Shown piece after piece: positions 36,296-48,146 of a DNA stretch of 64,000 bases (position 1 is its first letter; each line of letters opens with the position of its first letter). Under the pieces are notes generated by a model that saw nothing but the letters and a program-made list of their open reading frames with translations, was not told the DNA's origin and did no database searches. The stretch is from Sabethes cyaneus. Taxonomy: Eukaryota > Arthropoda > Insecta > Diptera > Culicidae. A program made the position numbers and the translations under genes. The stretch lies in NCBI RefSeq assembly GCF_943734655.1, contig NC_071355.1:16814268-16878267 (forward strand), read 5' to 3'.

Positions 36296-38560
36296 ATGCG
36301 ATTACATTTTTATTTCGCAACTAAACCAAAGTCGACAGCATTAAAACGAGGTACAGTACAATTCATATTCATGCCAAATTAGGATAAATTTCATAGTTTT
36401 GTCAATGTCTGAGCACGCTAGTGCTTATCGGGAATCAATCTGAAACAAAGAGCCCATCTTATTTCTTCAGGTTCAGTAATATTGGTTTAAAGATTTTGGC
36501 TTACGAATAGAATAACGATTAACGGTGTTGTTCAGGAAAATGCCTAATCTTATGGGAGTTATTGAGTGATAATTACTTAATAACATCTTTGTGGGTCACC
36601 TCACTACAAACCCAGATGTAGAATTGAACATTAAAGTATGCTAACATTAGTAACGACAAAAGTTTGATGAAAGTTCCTGCTAAGTAGTGAAGTCTGATGT
36701 GTGCTTTGAGCTGTTCTTTTTAGCAATCTAGCTATGTCAATAAAGTTTTCTGCCTTTCCACCGAAAGCGAGCAATTAATCTCTTTGATGCTGATAAAACT
36801 CAACAGTTTCGAAGAAAAAGATATTAGAAAATTTCCACAAACTTCATTCCGTTTGTGATTTTGGCGATCACATTCCTTTATGTCATTTGATGTTCGACAC
36901 CGGATAGCGGCAAAATTTGTGTAGGCGAAATCATGGAAGAGAAATGACATTAAACTTTTGGCACATCACGGTGCTGCTGTTGTGTTGGAAAAAGAAAGCC
37001 ACAAATGTCTACCTGGGGAGTTCCAAGGTAGCTTTAAATAGAATGTTGAACACAAATTATTAACTTTGGAATTGCGACCTATTTTATCACATTAATTCCA
37101 TCAACAAAGATGTCAAAGAAATAAAACTCTCGTTAAATTCTTCTTCATCTATGGTTCTCAATTCATTAGACAACAAAATCCGTTGAATGTAACTGGCTTG
37201 TCAACGAAATTAATTCAAGGTACCAGTCAAAAGCTTCAATTATCGTTAAAACTTTTAAGTGTTATTCATAAGCGCAATAATAATAGTCATTTTCCACAGC
37301 TGCCTTCCATCCATTCTGTAGCAATAATTCCGTTCCGAGAAAATTTTGCTACGACCGGTCGGTCGGTTCGGTAATGAATTCAATTTCAATTGAAGCCCAT
37401 TTTACGCAAGGCCACATTTGAAAATATTGAATCCAAGCGAACAGGAAACACGGCCCAGTCCGGATTTCGCAGGAAACCGTAATGTTATCATTGTTACGGA
37501 CGGCACATTCGTCGCCGTCGCCGTCGTCGTCGCAACTTGCTGATTCATTGTGTGGCATTTTATGTGACATATAAAACGTTTGAAAGCTACTCTGTGATAT
37601 TTCAGTACACATTCGTATTGCGCACACATAAAATTCCATTTAAAATGCAATACCGCAGACACGTACGAATTTTAATTTTGGTTAACTATACGCGTGGGAA
37701 TTTGCCAAACCGACGTTGAAGGAGTATTTGACATACGTACATATATTCGCTTCGATATTGCGATAGCGGGAAATCAACACGTCCGATTGCTATACTAGCA
37801 AATATTTCAATTGGAAACAAATGACTCAGATTAACAATTCAGCTACTCCGCAAAATTGTCGTTATTCAACATTAGCAAATTGGTTGCAAAACAAATTTTT
37901 GAATGACGTAGTTTATGAAATTGCAACGTAAAGCAAATTATTTTATTCATTAGATAATTGTTCGTAATTGCTGTTGCGTAAAATGTTGTCAAAAGTTTTG
38001 TACTGATTGCAATGCGATTTGATATACATGTTTCACCAGTGGAAAGTTTTCAAATTACAAATAAATTGCTTCACTCCGACACTCCGATGTTATGTGTACT
38101 TTCGCATTAGACCAACGAATAACAATTTTAGGTACACCTACATGTATGGTAAAGGGAAAGTTTTTGTTCAGTTGGGAAAACGTCGTCTGCAAAATTTTAG
38201 TCGACTTTCACATTGACATAATGACATCTGTTCAGAGTTCGTCGGTGTGATAAACTGTGTTTTTAAATAAATATTTTAAGTGTCATGGGTTTTCCAGCGA
38301 AATGTTTAATAGAATAGACCCAGGTAGCCTGTAATGCTGTCGTGTAAAATTACCATATTAGTGGCCCATCGCTGTAGGGCAGAGATATGCAATAGTTAAG
38401 GGTATGCACTGGAGCAGCTGGACAACGAGCCACGAAATGAGGTAAATATTATCGAGATGAACGTGATCTAATTACAGACAATATTGAGGGAAATGAGCAG
38501 TCATTAATTTTTCGTCGGAAAGCCCAATTACGAAAGCTGTTTTTGAACCTAAAACAAGGC
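36296..38560 (+). other. Intronic stretch without recognised element
   Basis: Mixed composition with no family-like ORF. A CGTCGCCGTCGCCGTCGTCGTCG run lies near 37508. No receptor-like exon was seen on either strand. Confidence 0.45.
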
Positions 38561-38635
38561 CTATGTAATAGACCAAACCCCGTGTTTTTAGTCTTGACCT
38601 TGAAATGCACTCAAGCATATATTCATATTTTTAAC

Positions 38636-38890
38636 GTAGGACTACGTCTTTGTTTACTGTACTAGGACTGGGTAGCACTTTGTAAAAACGAAAATAGAAG
38701 TGTAACGTTTGAATGAAAGATTTCAAATGGTAATAACTACTAAACTACCGAACGGATCTGAACCATTTATATGTCGTTGGATAAATAAAATGACCAGCAG
38801 TTTTATGGAGGGGGTAAGAGAGCAATTTTATGGAGTATGTAAGAGGATGTGTAATCTCTATGTCTCAATTCAAAGCTACCATTGCATTCA
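38636..38890 (-). repeat. Inverted partial copy of the ACGTAGTCCTACGT repeat
   Basis: It starts AACGTAGGACTACGTCTTTG, then GGGTAGCACTTTGTAAAAAC and GAAGTGTAACGTTTGAATGA, the reverse complement of the right half of 12005-12350 and 48475-48826. Confidence 0.78.
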
Positions 38891-39075
38891 ATGAAGAATT
38901 GAATCTGAATATTTAGCTCTTCTCTTTTAACCATTCACTTAAACAATGGCACTTACAAATTTTTTATAAACATACATATGCCAGAAATGCAGTTTACGTT
39001 AGTCTTTGATCTAATGATCTGATATAGTCCTAACGTTACCCATTCGTACAACCCTTAGGGCTGTATACTTTGTAG
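38885..39075 (-). repeat. Dispersed repeat shared with 46976-47225 (inverted)
   Basis: Shared blocks on opposite strands include AAAACTACAAAGTATACAGC, CCTAAGGGTTGTACGAA, AGATCAAAGACTAA, AAACTGCATTT and ATTCAATTCTTCATTGAAT. The unit is about 200-250 bp and non-coding. Confidence 0.8.
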
Positions 39076-40199
39076 TTTTTTTTTGAAACGGTGGTTCTAC
39101 AATTGATGAAGGGACGGTAGAGGAAAGTAATGAAGAATTTTTGAATGGTCGGGAAAGAGTGGAAAGATGAGGTTATTGCTAGCTATGCTTAATAAGTTGT
39201 CGTTCGTTGTGAGTCCAATGCTGAAAGGTGCATGGTCTATTTCATAGGAACGGAGCCTTTCCCTAAAAACCCGCGCTGGGAATCGCAGCAAACACACTGA
39301 CAGACAAACAGCGTCACACGCAGTACCTTATAAGTCACAAGGGCCAAGTGAGCAAGAGTGCTGAGAGAGACGTAAGAAAGAGTGATAAAGACGAGAAAGC
39401 GAAAAAGAGAATAGAAAGAGTTGAGAGAGAGGCTGGAAGGAGTGAAAGAGAATAAATACGTTTTTGTTTTCTTGTTGAACTGTTTTACTATGGTTTTCAT
39501 CTCCACCACTGAAGTTTTTCTTCGATAACCGTCAAACAGGGTAACATACAACAACGCAATGTTGGTAAAATTTATTGTATTTTTTATCTGTTACTTCAAT
39601 GCCACTAAATCATTTGTTTCGGCCACAAGCACTTCAAATAAAAGAAACCTCACATACACTTAATAAGGATAATATTAATAAGAACAAGTATTTAAATGGG
39701 GTAACCTGCAACATATAAAAAAACTGTGTTCCGTTAACTTCACGAGACAAGTTAGCATTTAACTAGTTGAGCCCGAATCTTACGATCCGGAAAATATAAA
39801 TGTCTGTCAAGAAAACTGCGGATACCTTCCATTTGCCAGTGTTTGCGAGGATGTTTAATCTTTGTATTAGTTCTTTGAGCTTTATACTAAATTTGTTTAC
39901 ATGACGGCAAGCAAAGGTCTTACGATTACCTTACGATTCGGTCTTACGATTACGATAATATAGCTCTAAGATGTTGTACATAACATGTACAGAGTCATAG
40001 TCGGAAACTGAAACAAATAGTTTTTATGGTCGTATTGAATTTTATTTAACTGAATAAAAACTTCTGGCTGTTTGCAACATTTATGTAGTCTGATTAGAGT
40101 AAAATGTTGCTTAGAAAATTATTGATCGTTTGCTATCTCATTACCTCATTTATTAAAATTTTGCGACTTGGTCCGGTCTGATTTAACACCGACCATATG

Positions 40200-41328
40200 A
40201 TATCGCGACAAGCAATCGAGTTGAGCAGGTGAGTCGAGCAGTCGAGTCAAGCAATCGAGTCAAGCAGTTGGGTCGAGCATTCGAGTCGAACAGTCAAGTC
40301 GAGCAGTCAAATCGTGCTGTTCAGTCAAGCAGTCCTGTCGAACAGTTGAGTCGAGCAGTCGAGTCGAGCAGTTGAATCGAGTGGTCGAATCGAGTAGTCA
40401 AGTCGAGCAGTTGAATCGAGCAGTCCAGTCGAGCAGTTTTATCGGGCAGTTAAGTCGAGTAGTCCAGTCGAGCAGTTGAATCGAGTAGTCTAGTCGAGCG
40501 CTTGAGTCGAGCAGTCGAATTGAATGGTCTAGTCAAGCAGTCGGGATAAGCGGTTAAGTCGAACAGTTGAGTTGAGCAGTTTATTCGAGCAGTCGAGTCG
40601 AGCAATTGAGTCGAGTAGTCCAGTCGAGCGGTTTATTCGAGCAGTTGAGTCGAGTAGTCCAGTTGAGCAGCTGAGACGAGCAGTCGAGTCGAGTAGTCCA
40701 GTCGAGCAGTTGAACCGAGCAGTTAAGTCAAGATGTCGAATCAAACAGAAGTCAAGGAGTTGAGTCGAGCAGTTAAATCAAGCTGGTCAGTCAAGCAGTC
40801 CAGCCGAGCAGTTGAGCCGAGCAGTCGAATTGGCCTTCGAGTCGATCAGTTTAATCGAGCAGTCCAGTCGAGCAGTTTAATCGAGATGTTAAGTCGAGTA
40901 GTCCAGTCGAGCAGTTGAATCGAGTAGTATAGTCGAGCAGTTGAGTTGAGCAGTCGGGTCAAGTACTTCAGTCGAGCAGTTAAGTCGAGCTGTCGAATCA
41001 AACAGTTAAGTCAAGCAGTTGAGTCGAGCAGTCGGATTGAGTGGCTAAGTCGAGCAGTCTAGTCGAGCTGTCAGTTGAGTCGAGCAATCAAATCAAGTAG
41101 TCTAGTCGAGTAGTTGAATCGAGCAATCGGGTTGAGCAGTAGAGTCGAGCAGCCGATTCGAATAGTCCAATCGAGTAGTTGAGTCAAGCAGTTCATTCGA
41201 GCAGTCGAGTCGAGCAGTTGAGTCGAGTAGTTCAGTCGAGCAGTGGAATCAAGCAGTTGAATCGAGCAGTTGAGTCGAGCGTCGAATCGAACAGTTGAGT
41301 CGAGTAATGTAGTCGAGCAGATATATCA
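40200..41328 (+). repeat. 13-bp satellite, consensus GAGTCGAGCAGTY
   Basis: About 85 degenerate copies of GAGTCGAGCAGTT / GAGTCGAGCAGTC. Variation is concentrated at two or three positions (GAG/GAA/CAG, GAGCAG/GAGTAG). Frames of 60-70 codons across it are artefacts. Confidence 0.93.
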
Positions 41329-41722
41329 TGCTTGAAGGAAAAGTGCTTTATATGCACCAAGGTGAGTTAAAATAGGTGATCTAGTTTTCACAGTTTGTAG
41401 AACAGAAGTGCGCGGAACGATTGTTTAGCAACCATCGACGTTGTTTATACATTCAACAGTTTCCGCTTTGAAAATTTCGGTGATCGTCAAGGGTAACCCA
41501 GCGGGGGTGAAAAACAAATTTGAACATCAGAAAACCTCTCTTGACTAACCTTGATATGCACGAGGCACGACACATTCTTCACGAAAACCCAAATCTAAAC
41601 CGCTGGATATAACAAATTTTATGTAAACAAACCACCCGATGCTGTCATTTGACCGCAAAATAACGTCATCATCATGTGATCTATTCTAACCGTAGACCAA
41701 ATCATCATAGCGTCAATTGACG

Positions 41723-41903
41723 GATACTGGCGCCCTTGTTTACTGTTTGGAAAATTTTCCTATTCATGCATTTTTAACATTTTGCTGGCATAATGGCCTT
41801 TTTAATTTAGTCATATTGCTGTTTTAACAACAAACTTGTCGTTTAAATAACTGAGTCTTTGCTGGATTCTGTCGTCTGTTATGTAAACAAGGGCGCCAGT
41901 ATC
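41723..41903. mobile_element. MITE with GATACTGGCGCCCTTGTTTAC ends
   Basis: The 21-bp left end and its perfect inverse (GTAAACAAGGGCGCCAGTATC less one base of wobble) bound a 181-bp element with no coding capacity. Confidence 0.88.
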
Positions 41904-42429
41904 TGCCAAATCGTGCTTTTCAAATTTGGTGAAACAAAACGCTAATCTAACCACATTTTAGCAATCTCTATCAGCAGAGCGCACTTTCCTTGTCGCTGCT
42001 ACAAACTTTTGTATGCTTAGAGAGCGCTTAAGTTAAACTTCAGGCATTATTGCGATGAAATATAAAAAAAAACGTGCATTACTACGTATATGCCGATCTA
42101 GTAGATAAACTTTACATACAAAATTGTCAATATATAGCGCTTGCATGTAAACGCCATCTGTAATTAATTAATAATGGACTGAGGAGCTGGAATTTTAACC
42201 GGGCAGTTGACATCTGTAAATTGTTGCATCAAAAATACTGTCCTTTTTCTTTTTTGGGCCTAAGCAAATCCTGCCGTGGATAAGAGAGTGTTCGTGAGGT
42301 GCTCGAACCAGCTGTAGTTGTTTTAGAAGTTGTATTTAGAAGATACTTACTATGAAAACATTAGGTCAGAGTCACAGGCTTGGTTTTCGGTACAGACGGT
42401 AAGCTTGTTATATAAATAGATATGGGTCA

Positions 42430-43122
42430 TGGGTGTCATTCCACGCCAAGTATCCAAGACCCGTGTAATCGACCTTCTCGAACCAAAAGTGGTCAGATTG
42501 TTCGTTTTGGGTCAATACGCCTAATACTATCCCTGGGAGACCTCCCCCCCCCCCAGTTTTATCAGCAAAAGCCTTGTTTTTGTCAAGTCCGCTTATTTTC
42601 TTTTGCTTATATCTCCGGGAATATTAAGCTTAGAAACACCCTTTTTTTACATTTCCGAAGGAAATTGCCCAAAAAATTCGACAATATATTATTGTTTAGC
42701 TGCAATGCTGCTAAATATTTTTTAATTTGATTTGTAAACAAAATTTCCATTTTGCTCTTAACGAATACAATTTGATCTCAAAAAACCCAACTCCATCGTA
42801 ATCTCCAAATTTTTTTAACATAAGAATCACAAAATCACTTATCGTCACGAGGTATTCTTTACCGATTCGGAGATACAGCGTTTGGAAACAAGCAACCCCC
42901 AATTTCTCATGTAAAACCCAGCGCAAAATTACTTTTTCATGAAGCAGTGAGTCTCTATGTAATGTCAAAATGCTTTGCCTTATTTTGAAAGCATGTACAC
43001 AGTATATAATAAAATTTCCTTTGACAGCATTGCCAGCTTTTCAGTTTAAATTTTGACATTCCGAGAAGGTCGATTACAAGTTTGTACTTTTTCTCGGTCA
43101 TCTGACGTGGAATGACCTATAT
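42430..43122. mobile_element. Terminal-inverted-repeat element with GTCATTCCACG ends
   Basis: The left end GTCATTCCACGCCAAG..GTGTAATCGACCTTCTCG and the right end, read inverted, GGTCATTCCACGTCAG..TTGTAATCGACCTTCTCGG match over about 60 bp. The interior has AT-rich frames of 85-102 codons without family motifs. The end is six bases from the start of the next element. Confidence 0.8.
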
Positions 43123-43128
43123 AGAAGA

Positions 43129-44036
43129 CTAGCTGACCCGACAAACTTCGTATTGCCACAAATTAACCTGTGTTGTACATAAATCATGAATCTCGGATGA
43201 TCTTTGTCACAATCTCGAGTTTTGCAAGCCCCCCAGTGGGCGGCGCTTCCGACGGCGGGTCACCGGCAACACTCGCGACCGTCTCGTCCTGAATGATCTA
43301 GTGTTACTATAGACAGTTTTTGTGGTCTTGTATTGACTAATGTTTTATGGAAGAGTCTCGAATTTCTCGAGTTCGATTAGTTTTTGAGTTTCGCAAAAAT
43401 TTCTGTTTTATTTGTATGAAAGTCCATATCCCCCTACCACAGGGGTGAGAGGTCTCTAACTATCGTAAAATAAATTCAAGACTCCAAAAACACCCACATG
43501 CCAAATATGGTTCCATTTGCTTGATTAGTTCTAGAATTATGAGGAAATTTGTATATCATTTGTGTAGAAGCACCCCCTCTTAAAGTTGGGAGGGGTCCTA
43601 ATTCACCATAGAAAATATTTTTGCCTCCAGAAACCTCCACATGCCAAATTTAGTTCTATTTGCTTGATTAGTTTTCGAGTTATGAGGAAATTTGTATGGA
43701 AGCCCCCCCTTTTAAAGAGGAGAGGAGTTATAATTCCCCTTATAAAGAGGGAAGGGGTCTCAATTTACCATAGAATAAATTCTTGTCACCAAGAACACCC
43801 ACATGCCAAATTTTGTTCTATTTGCTTGATTAGTTGTCGAGTTATGCAGAAATTTGTGTTTCATTTGTATGGGAGCCCCCCCTCTTAGTGGGGGAGGGGT
43901 TTCTAACCATCACTAAACCCTTTCCTGGCCCCAAAAAACCTCTACATGCATATTTTCATGCCGATTGGTTCAGTAGTTTTCGATTCTATAAGGAACATAC
44001 AGACAGACAGACAGAAATCCTTCTTTATAGATATAG
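43129..44036 (+). mobile_element. Short copy of the CTAGCTGACCC-type element
   Basis: Head nearly identical to 8606-8930, then about four tandem units, then the GACA tract and AAATCCTTCTTTATAGATAT. ATATAGAAGA occurs on both sides (ending at 43128 and at about 44040), a likely target duplication, though it overlaps the element's own TATAGAT-like end. Confidence 0.88.
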
Positions 44037-44239
44037 AAGATAATAGATAATTTGCTGTTAAAATCTAGTTTTACTGCATTTCAATAGCTTTTCAGCCACA
44101 AACTTTTTCACAGTGGCTTTTTATTAACAACGGGGGAAGCCGTTGTAGCTTAACTCAGACAATAGTACAAACTTTTATTGTTAGTTTTGTTTTGTATCAA
44201 CTAAAGTGATATATATATAATAGTACAAACTTCCAAACC

Positions 44240-44712
44240 AACTAGCAAAGAAATTATGAAGCGGATCGAAAACAAGTGCGAAGATACCTTTCCCGACTCC
44301 AGGACACGCTAGAATTTTAACTCATCTGGTGCAGCCCACATGAGAGGCGTGTGGGAAAGATTAGTGCGTTCAGTGAAGGCAGTGTTGACTGTGTTCGACG
44401 CTGGGCGAACGAACACGGATGAAGTACTCCTGATGGTGCTGGCTGAAGCTGAAGATCTGATCAATTCGCGTCCACTGACCTACGTCGCTTTTGAACCGGG
44501 ATCAGAAAAACCGTTGACACCTAACCACTTCGTACGGGACAGCGAATTCAGAATACTACATTCGACCAACTATCGAGACTGAAGCTTTAAGAGACCGTTA
44601 CAAGCAATCGCAGCTACTAGCAGATCGATTGTGGTCTCGCTGGATGGTTGAGCACTTACCTTCGATCAATCGGAGAACCAAGTGGCTTTCCGACCATCAA
44701 CATATGGTGATT
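44240..44712 (+). pseudogene. BEL/Pao retrotransposon integrase fragment
   Basis: The frame reads SGAAHMRGVWERLVRSVKAV, then NTDEVLLMVLAEAEDLINSR and PLTYVAFEPGSEKPLTPNHF, the conserved end of the integrase core in BEL/Pao elements (GGVWERLVRSVK, E-xx-NSRPLT). A stop replaces a residue just before it near 44310. After a stop near 44580 the frame shifts and resumes with EALRDRYKQSQLLADRLWSR and WMVEHLPSINRRTKWLSDHQ. Gag, protease, RT and LTRs are absent. Confidence 0.88.
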
Positions 44713-45043
44713 TACTCTATTACATTTATTTTTAGATTAAATTCTTTGAGCCCCTGGAGATAACCTACCGTTAACGAAAAGCCATAGTTTGATTCGAAAC
44801 CAATTTTGAAAAGTTCGGTAACTACAATTTTTACCTGTTGACACTTTGTTGACTCTGTCTACACGTGAAATAATACAATATTCAATCAGCTTTCAATCTG
44901 AATCACCTACCAATAGCCGTTGCAGGGTGAAAGGAAAAGTCTCTTGATATGAAAACAATCCAGCGTATCATTTGGGAAAAAAAATGTCTGGTGCTAGTTT
45001 TTATACACGGGTGTCTATTTCAGTTGCCGTGGTCTTATACACT

Positions 45044-45165
45044 TAAGCCCCAAACACAATGCATACGGATTCTACTACGTTGCGGAAATTTGACAGTTTT
45101 TACATGGGTTTTCTGTCAAATTTCCGCAGCGTAGTAAAATTCGTATGCATTGTGTCTGGGCCTTT
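45044..45165. mobile_element. Hairpin MITE with CACAATGCATACG arms
   Basis: Left and right arms of about 50 bp are inverted copies, with inner sequence GCGGAAATTTGACAG facing CTGTCAAATTTCCGC across a 15-base loop. The ends carry GGCCC/GGGCC-like bases. Confidence 0.9.
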
Positions 45166-45239
45166 AGTCCACGCTGACTGAACACTACGAGCGGTATTTG
45201 TTAGTGATTCAGAGGGAATTCATATCACAATCTTTGCTC

Positions 45240-45410
45240 CTTAAAACAGGTAATCTGGTAGAAGTAAAATGTAACAAACGAATTAACAAGCGAATTAAAT
45301 TTTTCATGCTGTAGCTTGAGAAATTATTAAACGTTTACTGTCATTAACACTTTTTTTTGATTTTGCGACTTGGTTCAGTCTGACTGAACACTGACTAAAT
45401 ATAGAAATTT
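45240..45410 (+). repeat. Fragment of the 13-bp-satellite element flank
   Basis: GAAATTATTAAACGTTTACTG, TCATTAACAC and TTTTGCGACTTGGTTCAGTC resemble 40120-40195 and 52970-53045. The satellite is absent here. Confidence 0.55.
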
Positions 45411-45752
45411 CTCGTCACTACACTACATTATGATTTAAAAACTGCTCCAATAAATACGTATTTGTTTACCCCAAAATAACCATGACTACGACGCTTGCTG
45501 AGATTGAATATAATGTCGGCCGCAACTGCTTCGTTAAGCCATAGTGGTAAAAAAAGTAGTATGGTGAACGGCAGCGGTAAAAGGTAAATATTGGTTTTCC
45601 ACAATTTTCCTGCTTTTCCCTGGATTTTCATTATTTTTTGATGCACAAACACGACACAGATCAAGGCTAAACAAGCAAAAAAAAATCATTTAATTTCGTC
45701 AATCCGTTCTCGCGTTTATTCGTGGGCGTGACACAAACATTATTTAAATTTA

Positions 45753-46648
45753 ACGGGTGGCAACTAAAATTTGGGAATTTTTTCACGGCCCCTATACTCA
45801 ACAACAAACGAGCTCAGAGAGAAATGAGAGTATGTTAGTTCTCTCTCCTCTTTTTGTCAATATTTTTTGTTTTGTTTATGCTTACCCAGTTTTGCTTATA
45901 ATGACGTCGAAACAAGAAGCATGTCGGGAGCGCGTTGTAAGCTTCTACGAACTGTCACAGAAATATCGGAAAAAGACATATGGTACAACATTTAAAAAGC
46001 GTTTATTTGGCTTCGATTGTTTACCATATCCTAAGATGCCCAACAACAATTCGCAAGCAAGGTAGTGGAAGACCAGTCCAAATTATGGACGCAGAAGGAC
46101 ATCGTTCTCTTTCTCGTGCCTTCAACAACAAGCCCTCTGGTTTGGCTATCAATTACGTTGTGCACCAGACGAATGTTTGGGAAAATTTTGATTCCGTTTC
46201 TACAAATGCAGATGGACAATACGTGGTTTGGCCCGATAGAGCGTCATTGTATTACGCAAAAAAAACACAATGGGATTCGATTCCATTTGTACCTAAAAAC
46301 CATGACCCGACAAACCTATCTCAATGCGCCCAATCGAAGATTTTGTTCGGGATTTTGAGTGCCTTGGTATACAAAATTAACTGGAGAGCCACTAATTGCA
46401 AACAGTTGATTGGTGGAATCAAGAAATGCATTCGCAAAATTGACATGAGGACCGTACAACGCTCCTGTTCCGACATCAAACGGAAGCTTCGCCAAACAGC
46501 CAATTACGGACCATTTTCAAATGTACGCCAATTTTCTATCAACAATGGATAATGTATCTTTAATTTCGGTAAATCAGATCTTGTCCACGGATCTTTGCCT
46601 TTTTTTGACAGCTTGAGAAAAAATTCCAAAATTTTAGTTGCCACCCGT
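45753..46648 (+). mobile_element. Deleted mariner-like transposon (ITmD37E-like)
   Basis: Terminal inverted repeats ACGGGTGGCAACTAAAATTT (left) and AAATTTTAGTTGCCACCCGT (right, with a one-base length difference inward) are flanked by TA at 45751-45752 and 46649-46650. The 896-bp element is shorter than an autonomous mariner (about 1.3 kb). TIR, TA duplication and a C-terminal transposase-like frame together support the call. Confidence 0.9.
45900..46552 (+). pseudogene. Broken transposase of the mariner-like element
   Basis: The first frame (45900-46065) gives the N-terminal MTSKQEACRERVVSFYELSQ, where a helix-turn-helix is expected. A frameshift near 45990-46060 leads to a second frame with RKQGSGRPVQIM, a motif found between the helix-turn-helix and catalytic domain. 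Then come NNKPSG and, after an apparent internal deletion, QWDSIPFVPKNHDPTNLSQC and a tail with KLRQTANYGPFS. The first two catalytic acidic blocks are not visible, and the expected RPIE-x-FW motif is altered, so it cannot be active. Confidence 0.82.
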
Positions 46649-46975
46649 TATTATACAGATGCGAAAAGAAAATGTTTTCGTGAAGAATGAAACATTGAAT
46701 GAACTGGAAATATGCTTGGAAAAAACTCTTGTTCTGTATTCTGACGGTTTTTAAATTTTGTTCGAGCTAAAAAACCGCGAAATAAAAATGCAGTCTAAAT
46801 GTGTAGAGTACGAAGAATAGGGCGAAAAAAAACTTGACAGGTATAATTCCGCGGACGGTGGTGTAATTGGAAACATACTTGACCGGCAAATGAGAATTGT
46901 GGATCTAAATCCTATCTGCCCATTGTTCGTTTTTCGCGGTCTGTATGTCGTATTTTCCAGTTTATTCAATTCTCA

Positions 46976-47225
46976 TAAAAACTACAAGGTATACAGCCCT
47001 AAGGGTTGTACGAAAGGGTGACGTAGGATTGTGTCATATAATACTCATTACATTGATAACATGTTTTAATCGATGAAGTATAACTTTATGTCTGATCATT
47101 AGATCAAAGACTAATGCAAACTGCATTTATGGCATATGCATATTTGAGTATCTGTGTATCATTGTTTGAGTGTTTATTTGTAAAAGAAGAGCGAAATATT
47201 CTGATTTAATTCTTCATTGAATCAA
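46976..47225 (+). repeat. Dispersed repeat (partner of 38885-39075)
   Basis: Forward copy of a repeat starting AAAACTACAAGGTATACAGC and ending TTCTTCATTGAAT. It is longer than the 38.9-kb copy by small insertions. Confidence 0.8.
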
Positions 47226-47376
47226 TCGTGGTTTTGAAAAAAAAACCGTTTGAAATTGTTTGGTAGCCCTGAAAAAAACTATGTTTGAGCTGATAGCACT
47301 TCTTAAAAATCAGTACTATAATTACTGTTGTCAATATATAGATGGATGTCGCTATTCGGTCCTTTAGACTCTAGGA

Positions 47377-47500
47377 CAGCGGTTCCCAACCTTTTTTTGG
47401 TTCGCGTACCCCCTGGCGGATTTCCCTATACTATTCTGCAGCGAACTAAAGTTTTGGCGAACCCCTGGGGGTTCGCGAACCCCCATTTGGGAACCGCTGC
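47377..47500. mobile_element. Short hAT MITE with perfect 8-bp target duplication
   Basis: The ends CAGCGGTTCCC and GGGAACCGCTG are perfect inverted repeats, and CTCTAGGA flanks both sides (47369-47376 and 47501-47508). At 124 bp it has no coding capacity. The intact duplication suggests recent insertion. Confidence 0.95.
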
Positions 47501-47587
47501 TCTAGGATGATGGTTGCCCGCTAATACAGGAGTGATAGGAAATACCAAATCACTGTAAAGTAGAAATGGATTAGTTTTATCAAAATA

Positions 47588-47750
47588 CTGACCGTCCGTC
47601 AGTGCGATCGTGCGATAAATGAGCAGACGGCGAACCTAGTGTGCTATTTTATAGTCACTGGCACTGCCGCTGCTACTTGTAAGCTAGTGTAGGTGTTGGG
47701 GAAAACCAGATCGGCTGCTGCTGCTGCTCAAATGATTATCCGACGCTGAA
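47588..47750 (+). repeat. Direct duplication, copy 1 (partner 48147-48303)
   Basis: About 160 bp sharing GTCCGTCAGTGCGATCGTGC, GATAAATGAGCAG, CGCTGCTACTTGTAAGCTAG and ATCGGCTGCTGCTGC with the second copy. The copies bracket a minisatellite. Confidence 0.88.
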
Positions 47751-47929
47751 TAAGTAAGAATTTTCCATATTTACCATGGTACAACGCAAAATGGAACGTT
47801 AACCATTTAGAAAGTGTAGAAAAATCTTTCCATTCTTCAATTACTATAGTTCTTATAAGAACTGTTTAAGACCACAATGGCCTGCTGCTGAATTTGCTGC
47901 TGCCCGTCAGTCGATCCGTTTCCATTTGC

Positions 47930-48135
47930 GTTCAGTGTTGGTTTGCGATAATTGCCATTGAAACTGCCGCCAAAATGCCATCGGGTGGGTATGCCTCGAA
48001 TTGCCATTAATTGCCGCAAAAGTCCTTGGATTTGCATCGAATTGCCGGTGCTGCCGCCAAAATGCCATCGTTTTTACCTCCAATTGCTGTCGGTGTTGCC
48101 GCCAAATGCCGTTGGTTTCGCCACCAATAGCTGTC
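47930..48135 (+). repeat. Minisatellite with TTGCCGCCAAAATGCCATCG units
   Basis: Four to six degenerate units of about 30-36 bp with CTGCCGCCAAAATGCCATCG or CACCAATTGCTGTCGG. A related stretch is at 48420-48455. Frames on both strands are artefacts. Confidence 0.75.
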
Positions 48136-48146
48136 GATGATAAATA

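Larger units (their letters stand above)
38565..39345. mobile_element. Diverged copy of the palindromic element, split by other repeats
   Basis: The parts 38565-38615 (CCTATGTAATAGACC, TTAGTCTTGACCTTG) and 39085-39345 (GGTTCTACAATTGATGAAGG, AAAAACCCGCGCTGGGAATC, CAGCGTCACACGCAGTACC) match the arms at 440-600 and 1015-1130. Between them lie inverted partial copies of the repeats also seen at 48475 and 46976. Confidence 0.75.
39765..42420 (+). mobile_element. Element carrying a 13-bp satellite, copy 1
   Basis: The left flank shares ATCCGGAAAATATAAATGTC, GAAAACTGCGGATAC, CATTTATGTAGTCTGAT, AAAATGTTGCTTAGAAAATT and AACACCGACCATATGATAT with 52555-53050. The right end GCTTGTTATATAAATAGAT matches 54392-54409. 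Between them lie the 13-bp array and, here, a nested MITE. No protein was identified. Confidence 0.75.

Noticed and set aside
40200..41328. CRISPR-like array
   Set aside because: The 13-bp unit is tandem with no unique spacers, and the DNA is eukaryotic.
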